A stretch of 64,000 nt of DNA. Origin: Monomorium pharaonis (taxonomy: Eukaryota; Arthropoda; Insecta; Hymenoptera; Formicidae). The notes beneath the pieces are model-generated. The model had not been told where the DNA came from, did not search any database, and was given only the letters and a program-made list of their open reading frames with translations. The stretch is taken from positions 13,331,045 through 13,395,044 of the forward strand of contig NC_050474.1 in NCBI RefSeq assembly GCF_013373865.1, in the 5' to 3' direction. A program made the position numbers and the translations under genes. Below are positions 37,797-49,740 of this stretch, in pieces. Position 1 is the stretch's first letter. Every line of letters begins with the position of its first letter.

Positions 37797-38609
37797 AGGA
37801 GGGGGGAGAATGAGAGAGCGTGAGAGATATAGAAGAGGATTAAATAAAAAAGTAAAGTGTGTAAGAGTAATATTGAACAATATGAAAATAATATAATTAA
37901 TATAATTAATAATATAATTAATAATTTAGAGAGGGAGAAAGGGAGAATGAGGGAGCGTGAGATAGAGAAGGGCATTAAATATGATAAAGTGTGTGAGAGT
38001 AATATTACAGAAGAAGAATAAGTGCAATGTTCAATATAAAAACGCTAAGTGGCGCGCGCGAAGCGCGCGCAATGTTGTGTTCTAGTAATATTAAAATTAA
38101 TAATAAAATTACAACAAACGTCTGAATGTGAGTAATGTGATATTATTAGTACACAAAAAATTTTAATAAAATTAATAAAAATAAAATAAATAAATAATAA
38201 TAACATAAACAAATAATATACATAATATATATGTAATAAATATTAAAAATATTAATAAAAAATTTTTATCTGTCAATGCAAATAAGTATAAAATTATTAG
38301 TGCAATATTTTATCACGGTGAAAATATAATAGATAGACATTATACAAGTATGATATGTACTAAAAGCGCAAAATGGGTGTTAATAATAAATGATTTAAGT
38401 ATAAAGAAATGAAATTGGCCTCAAAATGCTAAAAATGCATTCATATCTTTTACAGAACAAATAAAATAAAATAAATTATGGAAAATATATACATATATAT
38501 GTACATACATACATATTAAATTAACACATTTAAAAATATGTATAATAAAACTTAATGTAATTAAAAAAAGAAATAACTCTTTAATTTTCACAAAAAGAAG
38601 TGAAATCCC

Positions 38610-39357
38610 TTAAAAAAATCTTAAAAAGATAAAAAAGATACGCCAAGTACATAAACGCGTGCTTTCCAAAATAAATTTAAGATCAATACAGTTAGCCAAG
38701 TATATTTTAAAAGACTTAAAGAAGTTTAACAAACATTTATTTAAAAATTGCTTAAACGGGCTTGATGATTAAATGATTAAAATCAACCAACGGGATTATA
38801 GTGAAGCAAAAACTTGGCGTGCCCGGCTTAAAACGCCCGACTTAAAATGATCAATGTTATACAATATGAAAATTATTTGTACGAATAAAATAATTAAAAA
38901 AAAAAACTTATGAAAAACTTCGCAAAGTTAAAAAAGATATGTCTAGTATATATGTCAAGTATATTAACGCATTCAAAAATGGTTGTATTCAAAAATTATT
39001 TGAAAAATGGGAATATAAGTGATAACATATAATAAAGCAGAAACTGACAGATAGTAAAGCAATATCCGAGTCACATCAATTGCATTCTTGTATATATATT
39101 TATCAATAACATAGAGCCTTGGAAATTCAGAAAAAATACGAGCCGGGCCCGCCAAGTTTTTGCTTCACTATAATCCCGTTGGTTGATTTTAATCATTTAA
39201 TCATCAAGCCCGTTTAAGCAATTTTTAAATAGATGTTTATTAAACTTCTTTAAGTCTTTTAAAATATACTTGGCTAACTGTATTGATCTCAAATTTATTT
39301 TGGAAAGCACGCGTTTATGTACTTAGCGTATCTTTTTTACCTTTTTAAGGTTTTTTT
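38610..39357. mobile_element. hairpin element with about 220-bp arms
   Basis: The left arm from about 38612 (aaaagatacgccaagtacat, caacgggattatagtgaagc, aacttggcg) and right arm ending about 39357 are near-perfect inverses around a 300-bp centre. No transposase. Its right border directly meets the dispersed repeat at 39360. Confidence 0.8.
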
Positions 39358-39359
39358 AT

Positions 39360-39735
39360 ATATAATTTCTATGTAATTTTTCTCATACAATTGAATGGGG
39401 TTATTAGTTCTTAAAAAGTCGATTTTCGTAATTTATTTAAATAAATTTTGTTATAAACAAATAAAAATTTTTTTTTACACCTAAAGTGTTCTTTTAATCT
39501 AAAGTAAAGCCATATATCCAATAGTTACTTTTCCGATCCTCTCGTTGGTCTAGCCGTGGGCATTAATGTGTTAATGTATAAATCACATATTTTTTCGCGA
39601 TTTACAAAAAAACCTGACATGTTGGAGCAAAACAGGCAACAGATTCCAGTTCAGCACCCCGAGATATATATAAGATATATATAAAGGACCTACTCTGGTT
39701 CTTGTAAGTAAAAAAAATTTTGTATCCTGTGTAAT
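39360..39735. repeat. inverted copy of the 33001-33420 repeat
   Basis: Shares, in inverse, ggatcggaaaagtaactatt, acattaatgcc and the cacaggat end, with about the same spacing. Confidence 0.65.
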
Positions 39736-40746
39736 CTATTTCAAAACTTAACATGTTAGTATTAATCATAGTTTAATTTGCATTATCGAAAAATAAAATT
39801 CAGAGAATTTTTTATTCTTTTCAAATAAAAAGATTGCTTGTTTATCCTGCAGATATTTGCCGTTGAACAAACAGTTCAGTCCAGATTTCTTGATTTTTTA
39901 AATTGTATACTATAAATTTATGTGCAACAGTTTAAAGGAAAATAGAAAATACAAAATGTTTTTTAAAATTCAAATATTTCTAATTAATTCCTAAATACAT
40001 GAATTTAGCACATCTTTCACGAATTAAACTTATAAAATTTTTATAAAATATTAATTTCTCCTTAAATTTATACACACACACATCTATTTTATTATATATT
40101 TTAATTATATTTTATTATATATCTTTTAAATTAAAAATACATTTTTGAAGCGTTGAGAATTATGAAACAACTTTTATGATATATATATATATATATAGAT
40201 GTCTACATTTATTTATAAAAATTGAAACGTTATTAGCAGCTTAGTATATCTTTTATAAAATAAATTTTATAAAAGATATACTAAGCTGCTAATTTAATGA
40301 AATTATGTTATTTTTTATGTTATAACTGTAATTTTCATGCGTTAGCAATTCACAAAGGATTACTGTGAATATTCGTGAAACTTTTTTGTCGATTTTGGAA
40401 CGAGTTTTATTATTCAAAAATTGAATATATAAAAAAATTAGCGGCTATTTACAGAAAAATAAATAAATTTTTGATAATAATATATTAATAAAAAATGTAT
40501 ATTTATTTTACTCTATAAGAAGAAACAAGTTGTTATATTTATGTCTAATGACAACTATACAAATGCTATTCAATATTTTAATGTTGTATTTTTAATAATA
40601 TCATAGTGAACCCGTGGTATAGCGGTTTCACCACTTTCCCATATTCAGATCAGTGGGCTCCACGAATTATAATGGCGTAAAATCGATATCTTTTTGCAGA
40701 GATGCTGCCTTGACATAAAATGTGTTGCAATTATTATAACTATATA
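39736..40746. other. AT-rich DNA, no gene
   Basis: Holds a perfect hairpin at 40232-40293 and otherwise no recognisable feature. Confidence 0.5.
40232..40293. repeat. perfect 30-bp-arm palindrome
   Basis: attagcagcttagtatatct onward, 30 bases, followed by aa and the exact reverse complement. Confidence 0.9.
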
Positions 40747-40749
40747 TTA

Positions 40750-40883
40750 GGCCAATATTCGTAGTCAAATCTTATTTCAAGACCGTCTCAAGTATCTTAA
40801 GTTTATGTTAATACGATTCTGTAATTGGTTTAAGATAGTACTTCAGGTAATCTTAAATATAAGATTTGACTATAAATACCGGC
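40750..40883. mobile_element. PIF/Harbinger-like MITE, GGCCGGTATTC family, copy 1
   Basis: ggccaatattcgtagtcaaa at the left and the inverse gactataaataccggc at the right. The inner cttaagt pairs match the copies at 46397, 48091 and 56281. TTA precedes it. Confidence 0.7.
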
Positions 40884-41001
40884 TATATATTTTTTCTGTG
40901 TGTTGTTATCAGTTGTCATTTTTAGCCGCAAATTATTACAAATTATTTAATACGTTCACTGTATTCTCTGCGACTGATTGTGAATTGCAATTCTTTGATA
41001 C

Positions 41002-41007
<6 letters not shown>

Positions 41008-41086
<79 letters not shown>

Positions 41087-41120
41087 CACACGCACACACA
41101 CACGCACACACACACACACA
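41008..41120. repeat. CA microsatellite
   Basis: About 110 bp of (CA)n with three GCAC interruptions near the end. Confidence 0.97.
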
Positions 41121-41375
41121 ATAAACAATGATAAAATTCTATTTCTTATTACCGTAAGTATAATTATGCTATAAAACGATATTTCGTTTTCACTAATATT
41201 ATGTCTGTGTAAAGATCGATTATAATCAGTAATGCTTTATAATTTTTATACATATAGTCAAAAGTAAATGTATATATACGTTTTGGGACATAACAAATAA
41301 TTAGTCCACAAAGCATAATAAACACATGTGACAGTGTATGAAATTATGATATGAAAGTATAGTACGTACACGAAA

Positions 41376-41517
41376 GTACAATGAGGAACAAAAAGGATGA
41401 AGTCCGTTTTCGATGTACATAAATAGATGATTATTTATTTATAATACCTATTATAAGAAATGCATTTACCTATATATCTATACCGAAAACAGACCTTATT
41501 TTGTTCCTTATTGTACG
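41376..41517. mobile_element. small inverted-repeat MITE
   Basis: gtacaatgaggaacaaaa and its near-exact inverse ttttgttccttattgtac enclose about 106 bp. The inner tccgttttcg / cgaaaacaga pair extends the stem. Confidence 0.65.
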
Positions 41518-41727
41518 TGTCAGAAATAAGATTAGTACTAATTACGTTGTGTTATCTTATAGCGTTTTCGATTGGCCTTAATTTATTACTCTGGGAGCGA
41601 TTAATCATGTCATAAATTGTCTTAAGTTACTAAACAAAAAACCAAAACCCAACGATCGATTTTTCATACTCAATAAAACTTAACGTACAATCTAGCATTT
41701 TATTAGCCTTATAATTAGACCTTACTT

Positions 41728-42852
41728 CCCATACAGTAAAATTCTGTGCTGCAACGTAGTTGCATGTTAACATTGCAACTACGTTGCAGCAATGTTGCAA
41801 GGTTGCAAGGTTGCAAATTTTAATGCAACGTACATAACGGATATATACATATATATATATATATTAAGAATGTATCTGCAATATTACAGATATGATATTT
41901 CGGAAATATTGTAAAATTATATAATTTTTTGTGTTAATTAAACAACTATAATTAACATGCAAATATAAAATATAATATTTTTTTATTATATTTGTGTAGT
42001 AGAATATCGATTGTTTTTTAGATCTGTTCTAAAATGCAAAAAATAAAAATAAAAGACGAAAACATTTAGAAAAAAAGAAAAACATTTAAAAACATTTGTT
42101 AATTACATTAAAAATATAGGATTTTATTTAAATGATTATAATTAGATATTAATAATAAATATTAAATATTAATACATAGATATTAAGAATAGATTTCACA
42201 TGATAATATTACCGGTATCACTGTGATATTACTATGATATTAATATGATATTACTATAATATTGCAATATTACTGCAATACTACTATAATATTGCGTACT
42301 ATGTAAGATATTATATTTTAATATTTCTTTAAAATTTTAAAATATTACATTTTATTTTTATTTTTACTTTTATCACATACAAATATTGTGATTTTACATC
42401 TTCAGAAAAACATACATTTTGTTTTGTTATATTATAAAAGTAATATAGAATTTATATTAATTATGTATTTTATTCTACTCTTATAGTTTATTTTTAAATA
42501 TAAAAATATATACGTAATTGCAACACATTTTGATAAAATTTAATAAAAATGTAATAATAAATTATAATTAAAATGTATTATATATTTATGTACAATAATA
42601 TTTCTTTATATTAAAAGCATAGTATAAAAAAGAGAGTGAGATAGATTGCATTTTAGATTCTTTCAAACATATTACATTACAATGTTGCTACAATGTTTCG
42701 TTGCAGTATTACAAAAAGCAGACATCTTGTCTACAATGTTACCGAAATCTTCTAGCAATGATGTAGTAAAATTTCACAATCAAATTGCAATATTGCAATG
42801 TTCTGATTAAATTATTCTGCAATGTATTTGCAACTTTTCGGTGCTACATGGG
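41728..42852. mobile_element. CCCAT-type element with GCAAYGTTGC motif arms, 1125 bp
   Basis: Left CCCATACAGTAAAATTCTG, right inverse CCCATGTAGCACCG. TT is duplicated at 41726-41727 and 42853-42854. gcaacgtagttgc, gcaatgttgcaa and similar words repeat in the left arm and return at 42680-42840. The centre is AT-rich with gatattac words. No coding region. Confidence 0.65.
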
Positions 42853-42951
42853 TTTATAAATAGAGTCTTGCCTAGATTCATAACACCTATTTGATCGAAC
42901 ATACAGTTGTTGCGCAGATATTTTATATGATAAAAAAACTGCGCAACCATA

Positions 42952-43390
42952 CCCAGCTAGTCAGGCCTGTTAAAATCATATATCGTGAAAGCTTTACAAC
43001 AAGGATTGTTTCAATTTTGACAACAATTTTATGACAAGTAATTGTCTGTTGCTTTGTCTTCTAAAAGTTTCGAGCAAATTTACGGCAAAAGTTTTCATCA
43101 CACGATGCTGCAAATAACAGAGAAAGACTTGTATATAAATATTACATAGAGAAATTACAAGATTTACTTCAACACGATAAAATGCAAAATTTAAGCAAAT
43201 AACAGCAAAATATTAATAATACTAAAAAATTATAAAAAATAACATTAAAAAATTTCTTTGATTTTATACGAACAGAGCAAACACAGACTTTTTAATAAGT
43301 TATTCCACTTAATGCGGACACACCTTGTTGTAATTTTGCTCGAGTTTGCGGCAAACTTCGCGCAAAGTTTGCATCATTTTGATAGCTGGG
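42952..43390. mobile_element. CCCAG-type element, 439 bp
   Basis: Ends CCCAGCTAGTC and, inverted, CCCAGCTATCAAAATGATG. Flanking dinucleotides are TA and AT, so the duplication is not clean. The segment at 43214-43318 is shared with the unrelated element at 52524. Confidence 0.6.
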
Positions 43391-43527
43391 ATGACAATAC
43401 CAACACCTCTTAACGAATTACAGAATCGCGGCCCTGGAAGCGATTAATGGCCTTAGACCATATATTACTGGACCGCGCACATTGACTTTTGTGCAGACTA
43501 TTGCCGAGTAAAGAGAGAAAGACACAT

Positions 43528-44771
43528 CCCAGTGAACACGTTTTATAGCGACAATATAACATGGAAGTTACATGTAATGTAACGTTGTTATTCTTGTGAT
43601 ATATAGGTGCTATATAACATGGAAATAACCTGTTATGTAACATTTGTTATACGCAAGTGATATAACTGTTATACGTCATTTTGGCGTTACAATTATGTAA
43701 CAAAAATTGTATAATCGTAACATGACACGCTCGTATCAATGTTATTACGGAACGATGCGTCGATGATAGTTAACTCAGAAATAAGACAACACTATAACAT
43801 CCTGAATGAGAGATCCATTTGATATTTAAAAAAATTATCATAAAGATAATGTTTTAAACAATAACTGTCTACAATTACTGCGCACAAAAAAATGCACAAA
43901 ATCTAAATTCATCATGTACTAAACAAAAACAGGATAATAAATGTACTATTCAATTTTTCTTAGAATATATGATATATATAGTTAACCATCTATAATTAAC
44001 CATTTGAACGCTTCAAAGTATTAGTGCTAAATAGATCGCAATTTCCATCAAATTATTAAAGTTATGGAAAAAGATAAATTTAACAATGAAATTAATAAGT
44101 AAATAAATTAATGCTATTTATTTTTAATGTTTTGCAAAATTTAATTGCTTTTATAAAAAATAATATAATTGCGTCAGTTTATAACATATAAGTATATGTA
44201 GACAATAACAAGTATCCATATCGATGAGTCAAATTGGCGTAGCAGATAGAGTGCAAGGTTCGTCATCCTAAGGTCCCGGGTTCAAAACCTACCAGCGGCA
44301 AGTGAGATTAAAATAAAATTATATAATTTAAATTTAATTAATTAATAAAAATTTGTCCTGAATTTAGTATGTACTGTTAATAAAAATAATTTTTAAAAAA
44401 TGAAATTTTTATTTTATTTTATTTTTCTTTAGTTGCAGTTTAAAGATATCCGATTTAAGAAATTTTTTAGATATTAGTTTCATGATATCTTTTTGTTCTC
44501 AAAAAACGGCGCATTAATATTGGTTAACATTCTAACATCATTATGTTATCTTTTAAAAGTCTCTTTATGTTATTATTTTCAGAAACAGGATATGCGTATC
44601 ATACGTGAAACGGAACGCATGTAACTTATGTGACGGTTAGATAACATATTATATAACATGTTGTATTGCTGAGTCAGAAATTGTAACTTATTACATGTAA
44701 CATCAGAGCAATACCTGTTATATTCGGTTACATTGCTGTTACATTGCTACTATATTACTGTGTTCACTGGG
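43528..44771 (+). mobile_element. CCCAGT-type element, family A copy 2, 1244 bp
   Basis: Both ends begin CCCAGTGAACAC, with AT at 43526-43527 and 44772-44773. It is colinear with 9731-10971 over its whole length, including the tRNA-like module. The small length difference and scattered substitutions point to separate, fairly young insertions. Confidence 0.9.
44228..44302 (+). other. tRNA-like Pol III module in family A copy 2
   Basis: A box TGGCGTAGCAG at 44235, B box GGGTTCAAAACC at 44279. Confidence 0.65.
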
Positions 44772-44824
44772 ATAATGCCTTCTTACACGTGTGACAAAGA
44801 AACAAACCTCCCTCGAGGGAGTAA

Positions 44825-45800
44825 GGGTATATCCACACAACTTGCATAAGCGCATAAACATATAGACACAGTTTAGCTATAACCAGTTACGACAGTACAG
44901 TCGGAACCTTTGATGTTTATATTACCTAGTCACGTGACCATCCGCCATGTTTTGGATTGTAAGAAAGCGCGTTATTCGAAGATATAAAACAAAAAAAGAT
45001 AGTAAAAATATTTCTTATGATTCGTGTCAAATTGTTATTAAAGAGATAAGTGAATAAATAAAAAAAAATTACAGAAAAAGTTAAAAAAAGTTAAATTCTG
45101 AAATGAGGTTAAACAATAATAAATAAATGGATTTTTTGGAAAACAAAAAAATTTTATTCCTGCGTTTCGTCCAGGGCCCCTATTCTTGAATTCATTCGCA
45201 AGAAAACGTATGCGCAAATACCCGCTCTAACAGAAAAGTTGCAAGTTTATTGGTTGAAAGCCATACGATAGCCAATAAATTTCTAACTTTTCTGTAAGAA
45301 CAGAATTTGCGAATACGTTTCTCTTGCGAATGAATTCAAGAATAGGGGCCCAGATATGTTTTTACACATGACACAGGAAAATCCACCTTTACTAACTTTA
45401 CTCATTATTATAATTTATTTCAAAATAAATGATATTGAAAAAAACACTGAAGATGATCTTCATTAATAATCTTTTCAAAATAATACCTAATTAATATCGC
45501 TTAATATCACTGAAAAATTATTCACACAATATAACCTCTAACACGCAATTATCACATGTCTAGCTCATAGCTTCGTACCGCGTGGCTCGCCATGTCCGCC
45601 ATATTTTAGATAGTACAGTTGACGCATGCGTCGTAAAATATTATACGAAGAATTTCGCTGACTGTCGTAACTGGTTATAGCTAAACTGTGATATAGATAA
45701 GAAAATTGATTGGTCTACAAGCACTTACATAAAAAAATAGACCAATCAAATTCCTCATGCATATGCTTATGCGCTTATGCAAGTTTGTGTGGATATACCA
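44825..45800. mobile_element. TAA-flanked element, 976 bp
   Basis: GGGTATATCCACACAACTTG and the inverse of TGGTATATCCACACAAACTT, with TAA at 44822-44824 and 45801-45803. Arms extend past tagctataaccagttacgac. The centre carries the 45175-45350 hairpin. PIF/Harbinger-like by duplication. Confidence 0.82.
45175..45350. mobile_element. hairpin MITE with CAG duplication, copy 1
   Basis: GGCCCCTATTCTTGAATTCA and its inverse end, CAG at 45172-45174 and 45351-45353. Arms include ttcgcaagaaaacgta and aacttttctgt. A second copy is at 54165-54338. Confidence 0.8.
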
Positions 45801-45803
45801 TAA

Positions 45804-45970
45804 AGGCCTTCACACACGAATCTACTTAACACGTAATACGTAAACTGTAAGGAAATCCTCCAATCAGAGTCAACTATTCCCTTCTTGTAGAGAGGTACAG
45901 TCGACTCTGATTGAAGGATTTCCTTACGGTTTACGTATTACGTGTTAAGTAGATTCGTGTGTGAAAGCCT
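45804..45970. mobile_element. hairpin MITE, 167 bp, TAA duplication shared with neighbours
   Basis: AGGCCTTCACACACGAATCT and its inverse end. The stem includes acacgtaatacgtaaac. TAA at 45801-45803 and 45971-45973. Confidence 0.85.
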
Positions 45971-45973
45971 TAA

Positions 45974-46328
45974 GGGCCATCTACAATGGAGAGTCGTAGG
46001 CTGCAGTAGTAGTAGTAGTAGTAGTAGAAAATATTTTCATTTCGTATTGCCTTACTGCTTACGGCCTACAGCAGACACTAGGTTTGTTTTTTATTCCTGC
46101 ATTGCTGCACTAGTGCAATAAGTTAGAATGAGAAAAAATATATATTTGTCTTATTCTAACTTATTGCACCAGTGCAGCAGTGCAGGAATAAAAAACAGAC
46201 CTATTGAGTCAATTCGGTGCGTGTTTACAATTGCGTTCGGGCGTTCTGGATTAGTTTTTGGTCGCCTCTTTGTGATAACTGGCTTTTATGTTACTGCTTC
46301 GTCGCTTGTATTGTAGACAGCATGGCCG
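45974..46328. mobile_element. probable third abutting element with GGCCAT ends
   Basis: Left GGGCCATCTACAATGG. Right inverse CGGCCATGCTGTCTACAAT. TAA precedes and TAG follows. It contains an AGT tract (46001-46027) and the 46081-46201 hairpin. Confidence 0.45.
46081..46201. mobile_element. 121-bp hairpin MITE between TA dinucleotides
   Basis: GGTTTGTTTTTTATTCCTGC and its inverse, plus stem tgcactagtgcaataagtta. TA at 46079-46080 and 46202-46203. Confidence 0.75.
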
Positions 46329-46396
46329 TAGATTTAGCGCTATTAACGACTAAAACCATAGCCATAGTAAGTATAGACCGAGCATCCATTGTATAA

Positions 46397-46542
46397 AGGC
46401 CGGTATTCATAGTCGGGTCTTATATTTAAGATCATCTTAAGTACTGTCTTAAGATGCCATCAACCAATCACAGAGCCGTATTAGCATCTTAAGACATTGC
46501 TTGAGACGATCTTGAAATAAGATTTGACTATGAATACCGGCC
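46397..46542. mobile_element. PIF/Harbinger-like MITE, copy 2, TAA duplication
   Basis: aggccggtattcatagtc and its inverse gactatgaataccggcc. TAA at 46394-46396 and 46543-46545. The centre has agccaatcacag-like words, as in the other copies. Confidence 0.85.
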
Positions 46543-46553
46543 TAAGAGTTGAT

Positions 46554-47994
46554 CACTGATCTCATTAAAGTGGATACCCTAATAATCTGAGGTAAAAAAG
46601 TGTGACCAATAGAATACCGGAAGCCATTAAAGTTGTAGTCAGCGTACACGCTTTTGGCGGAAAATTTGAATGACTAACACAAAATATATGTGTTAAATAA
46701 GATATATTGTAAAAATATAAAATACGATTATAATGTAACCAGTAAAAATAAATTAAAAAATTAATTAATTTACAAAATATATTAAAATGTATATGTTTAG
46801 TAATTTGAAATGTTCTAAAATATTAATCTGGAATGTGTTTATTTGAATTTTTATAATATTGTTTTATATCATATATATAACATTTAATATTATGTATTTT
46901 TTTATAATTGTAAGTGACATTTGTAAGTGACTTTATAACAAATATTTTGTAATATTTAAAAAAATATTTGGTAATATATAACATTTTTATGTATAAATTG
47001 AGTCAAAATATATAAATATTTTATTAAATAAGAGGATAAATAAAAGATTAAAAAATAAAATTTTGCAGGTGTCTAAAAATCGTAAATTTTTATTTATGAC
47101 CATCTTGTTAAATAATTTTACTAATAAATAATACTACTACTACTAAACTTATAAAGTTTAAAGGGTATTGTTATAGCTTATTTTGTCCTCGTGTCCTTAA
47201 TTGTGTTGTAGTAATCCATACTTGCAGCTTGTAAAAAAAGTAACTATTAGACATAGATTAGCATAGATTTATTTAATATTTAAGTATAAATATTATAATG
47301 TACATAATAAAATGTATATACATGCACTATATACATGCACAGCATAGAAGCAAATAGAAAATAAGATAATTTTTTTATCGCGTTTTTTAGAAAATAGTAA
47401 TAGAAAAGTAGTAATAGAAAAATGTTATTTTGCGTGCTTTATTAAACTTTGCAAGTCACATGCTGTGCTATTTAAATATAATGACAATGATGTTACATTA
47501 TAAATATATTTTATAACATAAAATATATGAATTCAAAACAAACGTATCACTTAAAACTTAAATTTGTAATTTAAAGCAACATAATAAAAATGTGTATTCA
47601 ACAAATACTTATGTACTTATGAGGTACATATTTGAATCCAGATACATTATATATTAAACATATTATTATTAAACTTTTCAGACTTAACCTTACTTACCTA
47701 TGAAACGTTTGTTGTTTATTTTCACTTCCTTTTCCACAATAAACACATTTTTTAATTTTGGAATCTCACTATTTTACTATTTTACTATTTTTATTATAAA
47801 AAAAGTAATATTTTGGATAAAACTGATACACATCTACGTCTATAGATAATTAATTACACGTGGAATTTCGTATCATCGTCACAGTAAACTGTGTTCGTAT
47901 TCGTATACACCGCCATATTGTGTACAGAGACTACAACCTTCAATTGGTCACACTTATTTCGTCCTATGCCATATCCACTTTAATGAGATCAGTG
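46554..47994. mobile_element. non-autonomous hAT-like element, 1441 bp, 8-bp duplication
   Basis: Ends CACTGATCTCATTAAAGTGG and their inverse, with an exact duplication GAGTTGAT at 46546-46553 and 47995-48002. Arms stay alignable for about 130 bp (aagtgtgaccaat, gttgtagtc). The interior is AT-rich, with no transposase. Confidence 0.88.
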
Positions 47995-48097
47995 GAGTTG
48001 ATGCATACGAAAAGAAAGACAAAAGATATAAGACCTTCTTTCTCTTTTTCATACCGGAGAAGTGGGGAACACTTTTCCTCATCTCGCATAGGCTATA

Positions 48098-48517
48098 ATA
48101 AAGACCTATAATCAAAGATTCGCCAATGGCGAACACAATTTTGATTGGTCACTTGAGTCACATGGTTTATCCGCCATTGCGTACCCACGCTGGGCGAGGA
48201 AGAGGGGATAGTGCTCTGTGTTGAGCAGTATAGGTATAGGTTAAAGGAATATGTGTCAGAAATTATAAGATAATTCAATCTCTGCACTCTCGAGGGTCAC
48301 TATATTTTGACGATACACTCAGGAAGAACAAGAAAAATTAAATTTGCATCTGTTATATGGCTGCGTACAACTTGGAGCAGGCTCGCATTGTTTACTATCT
48401 CCACTACTCCAGACCCCAGCCCCCGGCCCCAGCCCCCATCCAGTCTCCGTATGGGTACAAGATGGTGGATAGCAGTCATTGTGGGGGGCCATTGGCGCAT
48501 CTTTGATTATAGGTCTT
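48098..48517. mobile_element. MITE with 8-9-bp duplication (AGGCTATA)
   Basis: aaagacctataatcaaagat and its inverse at the right. TAGGCTATA occurs at both borders (48089-48097, 48518-48526). The duplication size suggests hAT or Mutator origin. The centre holds ccccagcccc-type GC-rich sequence. Confidence 0.65.
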
Positions 48518-48734
48518 TAGGCTATAGTATTATTCATAGTCGGATCTTATATTTAAGATCATCTTAAGTACTGTCTTAAGATGCCATCAGCCAATCACAG
48601 AGCTGTATTAGCATCTTAAGATATTCCCAGACAACACGCTTGTCAGAATGAAAACTTTAAGAGAACTTTTTTAAGAAAACATTTAGATATCTTGAAAATG
48701 ATGTCAAAATGGTAACATTTACCAGAGACGTCTA

Positions 48735-49260
48735 CTAAAAGAGGTCTTTTAGATATCTCATTGAAGAGTCTTACTTAAGTTTCTTGAAAATGTTAACCTT
48801 ATGTCATCAGTTAAATGATATCAGCTTGGTATCTCATAAAAGATATCACAATGCTGTCCGATTTTTGAACCGTCCATGCGCGTCGTAGTTAATTCAGAAA
48901 TCAGACAACACTAAGAGGTCTTTGAGATATCTGATTGAAGAATCTCATTTAAGTTTCTTGAAAATGTTATCCTTATAACATTAGCTAAATGATATCAGCT
49001 TGATGTCTCATAAAAGATATCACAATGCTGTCCGATTTTTGAACCGTCCATGCGCGTCGTAGTTAACTCAGAAATCAGACAACACTAAGAGGTCTTTGAG
49101 ATATCTGATTGAAGAATCTCATTTAAGTTTCTTGAAAATGTTATCCTTATAACATTAGCTAAATGATATCAGCTTGATGTCTCATAAAAGATATCACAAT
49201 GCTGTCCGATTTTTGAACCGTCCATGCGCGTTGTAGTTGACTCACAAATTAGATAACATT
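48735..49260. repeat. 174-bp tandem repeat inside family B copy 1
   Basis: cacaatgctgtccgattttt occurs at 48848, 49021 and 49195, with gagatatc-rich sequence between. Confidence 0.9.
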
Positions 49261-49664
49261 ATAATATCTTAAATGAAAAATCCATTTGATATTATTTAAA
49301 AATTATCATAAAAATAATGTTTTCAAAAATAACGGTTTGCCTACAATTACTGTGCACAAAAAATGCACAAAATCTAAATTTGTCATGTACTAAACAAAAA
49401 CAGAATAATAAAAACCATTTAATTAACCATTTGAACGCTTCAAACTATTAATGCTAAAAATAGATCGCAATTTCCATCAAATTATTAAGGCTATGGAAAA
49501 AGATAAATTTAACAATATGAAATTAATAAGTAAATAAATTAATGCTATTTATTTCTAATGTTTTGCAAAATTTAATTGTTTTTATAAAAAATAATATAAT
49601 TGCGTCAGTTTATACCATATTAGTATTATATGTATAAGACAATAACAAGTACCCATATCGATAA

Positions 49665-49740
49665 GTCAAATTGGCGTAGCAGATAGAGTACAAGATTCGT
49701 CATCCTAAGGTTCCGGGTTCAAACCTACCAGCGGCAAGTA
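49665..49740 (+). other. tRNA-like Pol III module in family B copy 1
   Basis: A box TGGCGTAGCAG at 49672, B box GGGTTCAAACC near 49715. Confidence 0.65.

Larger units (their letters stand above)
34440..38095. repeat. 3.6-kb purine-rich block of tandem duplications
   Basis: A unit of about 575 bp starting gatatattaagtaataat is present at 34631 and 35205. Its tail (atgtttttatataatattat through cagaagata) repeats at about 35740 and 35975. Further duplicated units with gagagcgtgaga and taaagtgtgtaagag occur at 35850, 37695, 37850 and 37980. GA tracts fill 36890-37090. The left border shares gatgctgattggttctttc with the inverse of 16440-16480. No coding signal. Confidence 0.75.

Noticed and set aside
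38050..38076. gcgcgcgcgaagcgcgcgc as a terminator or regulatory hairpin
   Set aside because: A short GC palindrome in a eukaryotic repeat edge; no sign of function.
40605..40670. tRNA-like stretch (cccgtggtatagcgg ...)
   Set aside because: The first part resembles an A box, but no B box follows and no cloverleaf can be drawn.
41008..41131. His/Thr and Cys/Val repeat ORFs
   Set aside because: They are translations of the CA microsatellite. The same holds for ORFs at 4300-4551, 18048-18433 and 2248-2592.
48410..48450. ccccagcccccggccccagccccc as another CCCAG end
   Set aside because: A simple C-rich stretch with no partner end or duplication.
48735..49260. CRISPR-like regular repeats
   Set aside because: Units are 174-bp head-to-tail copies without spacers, inside a transposon of a eukaryotic genome.
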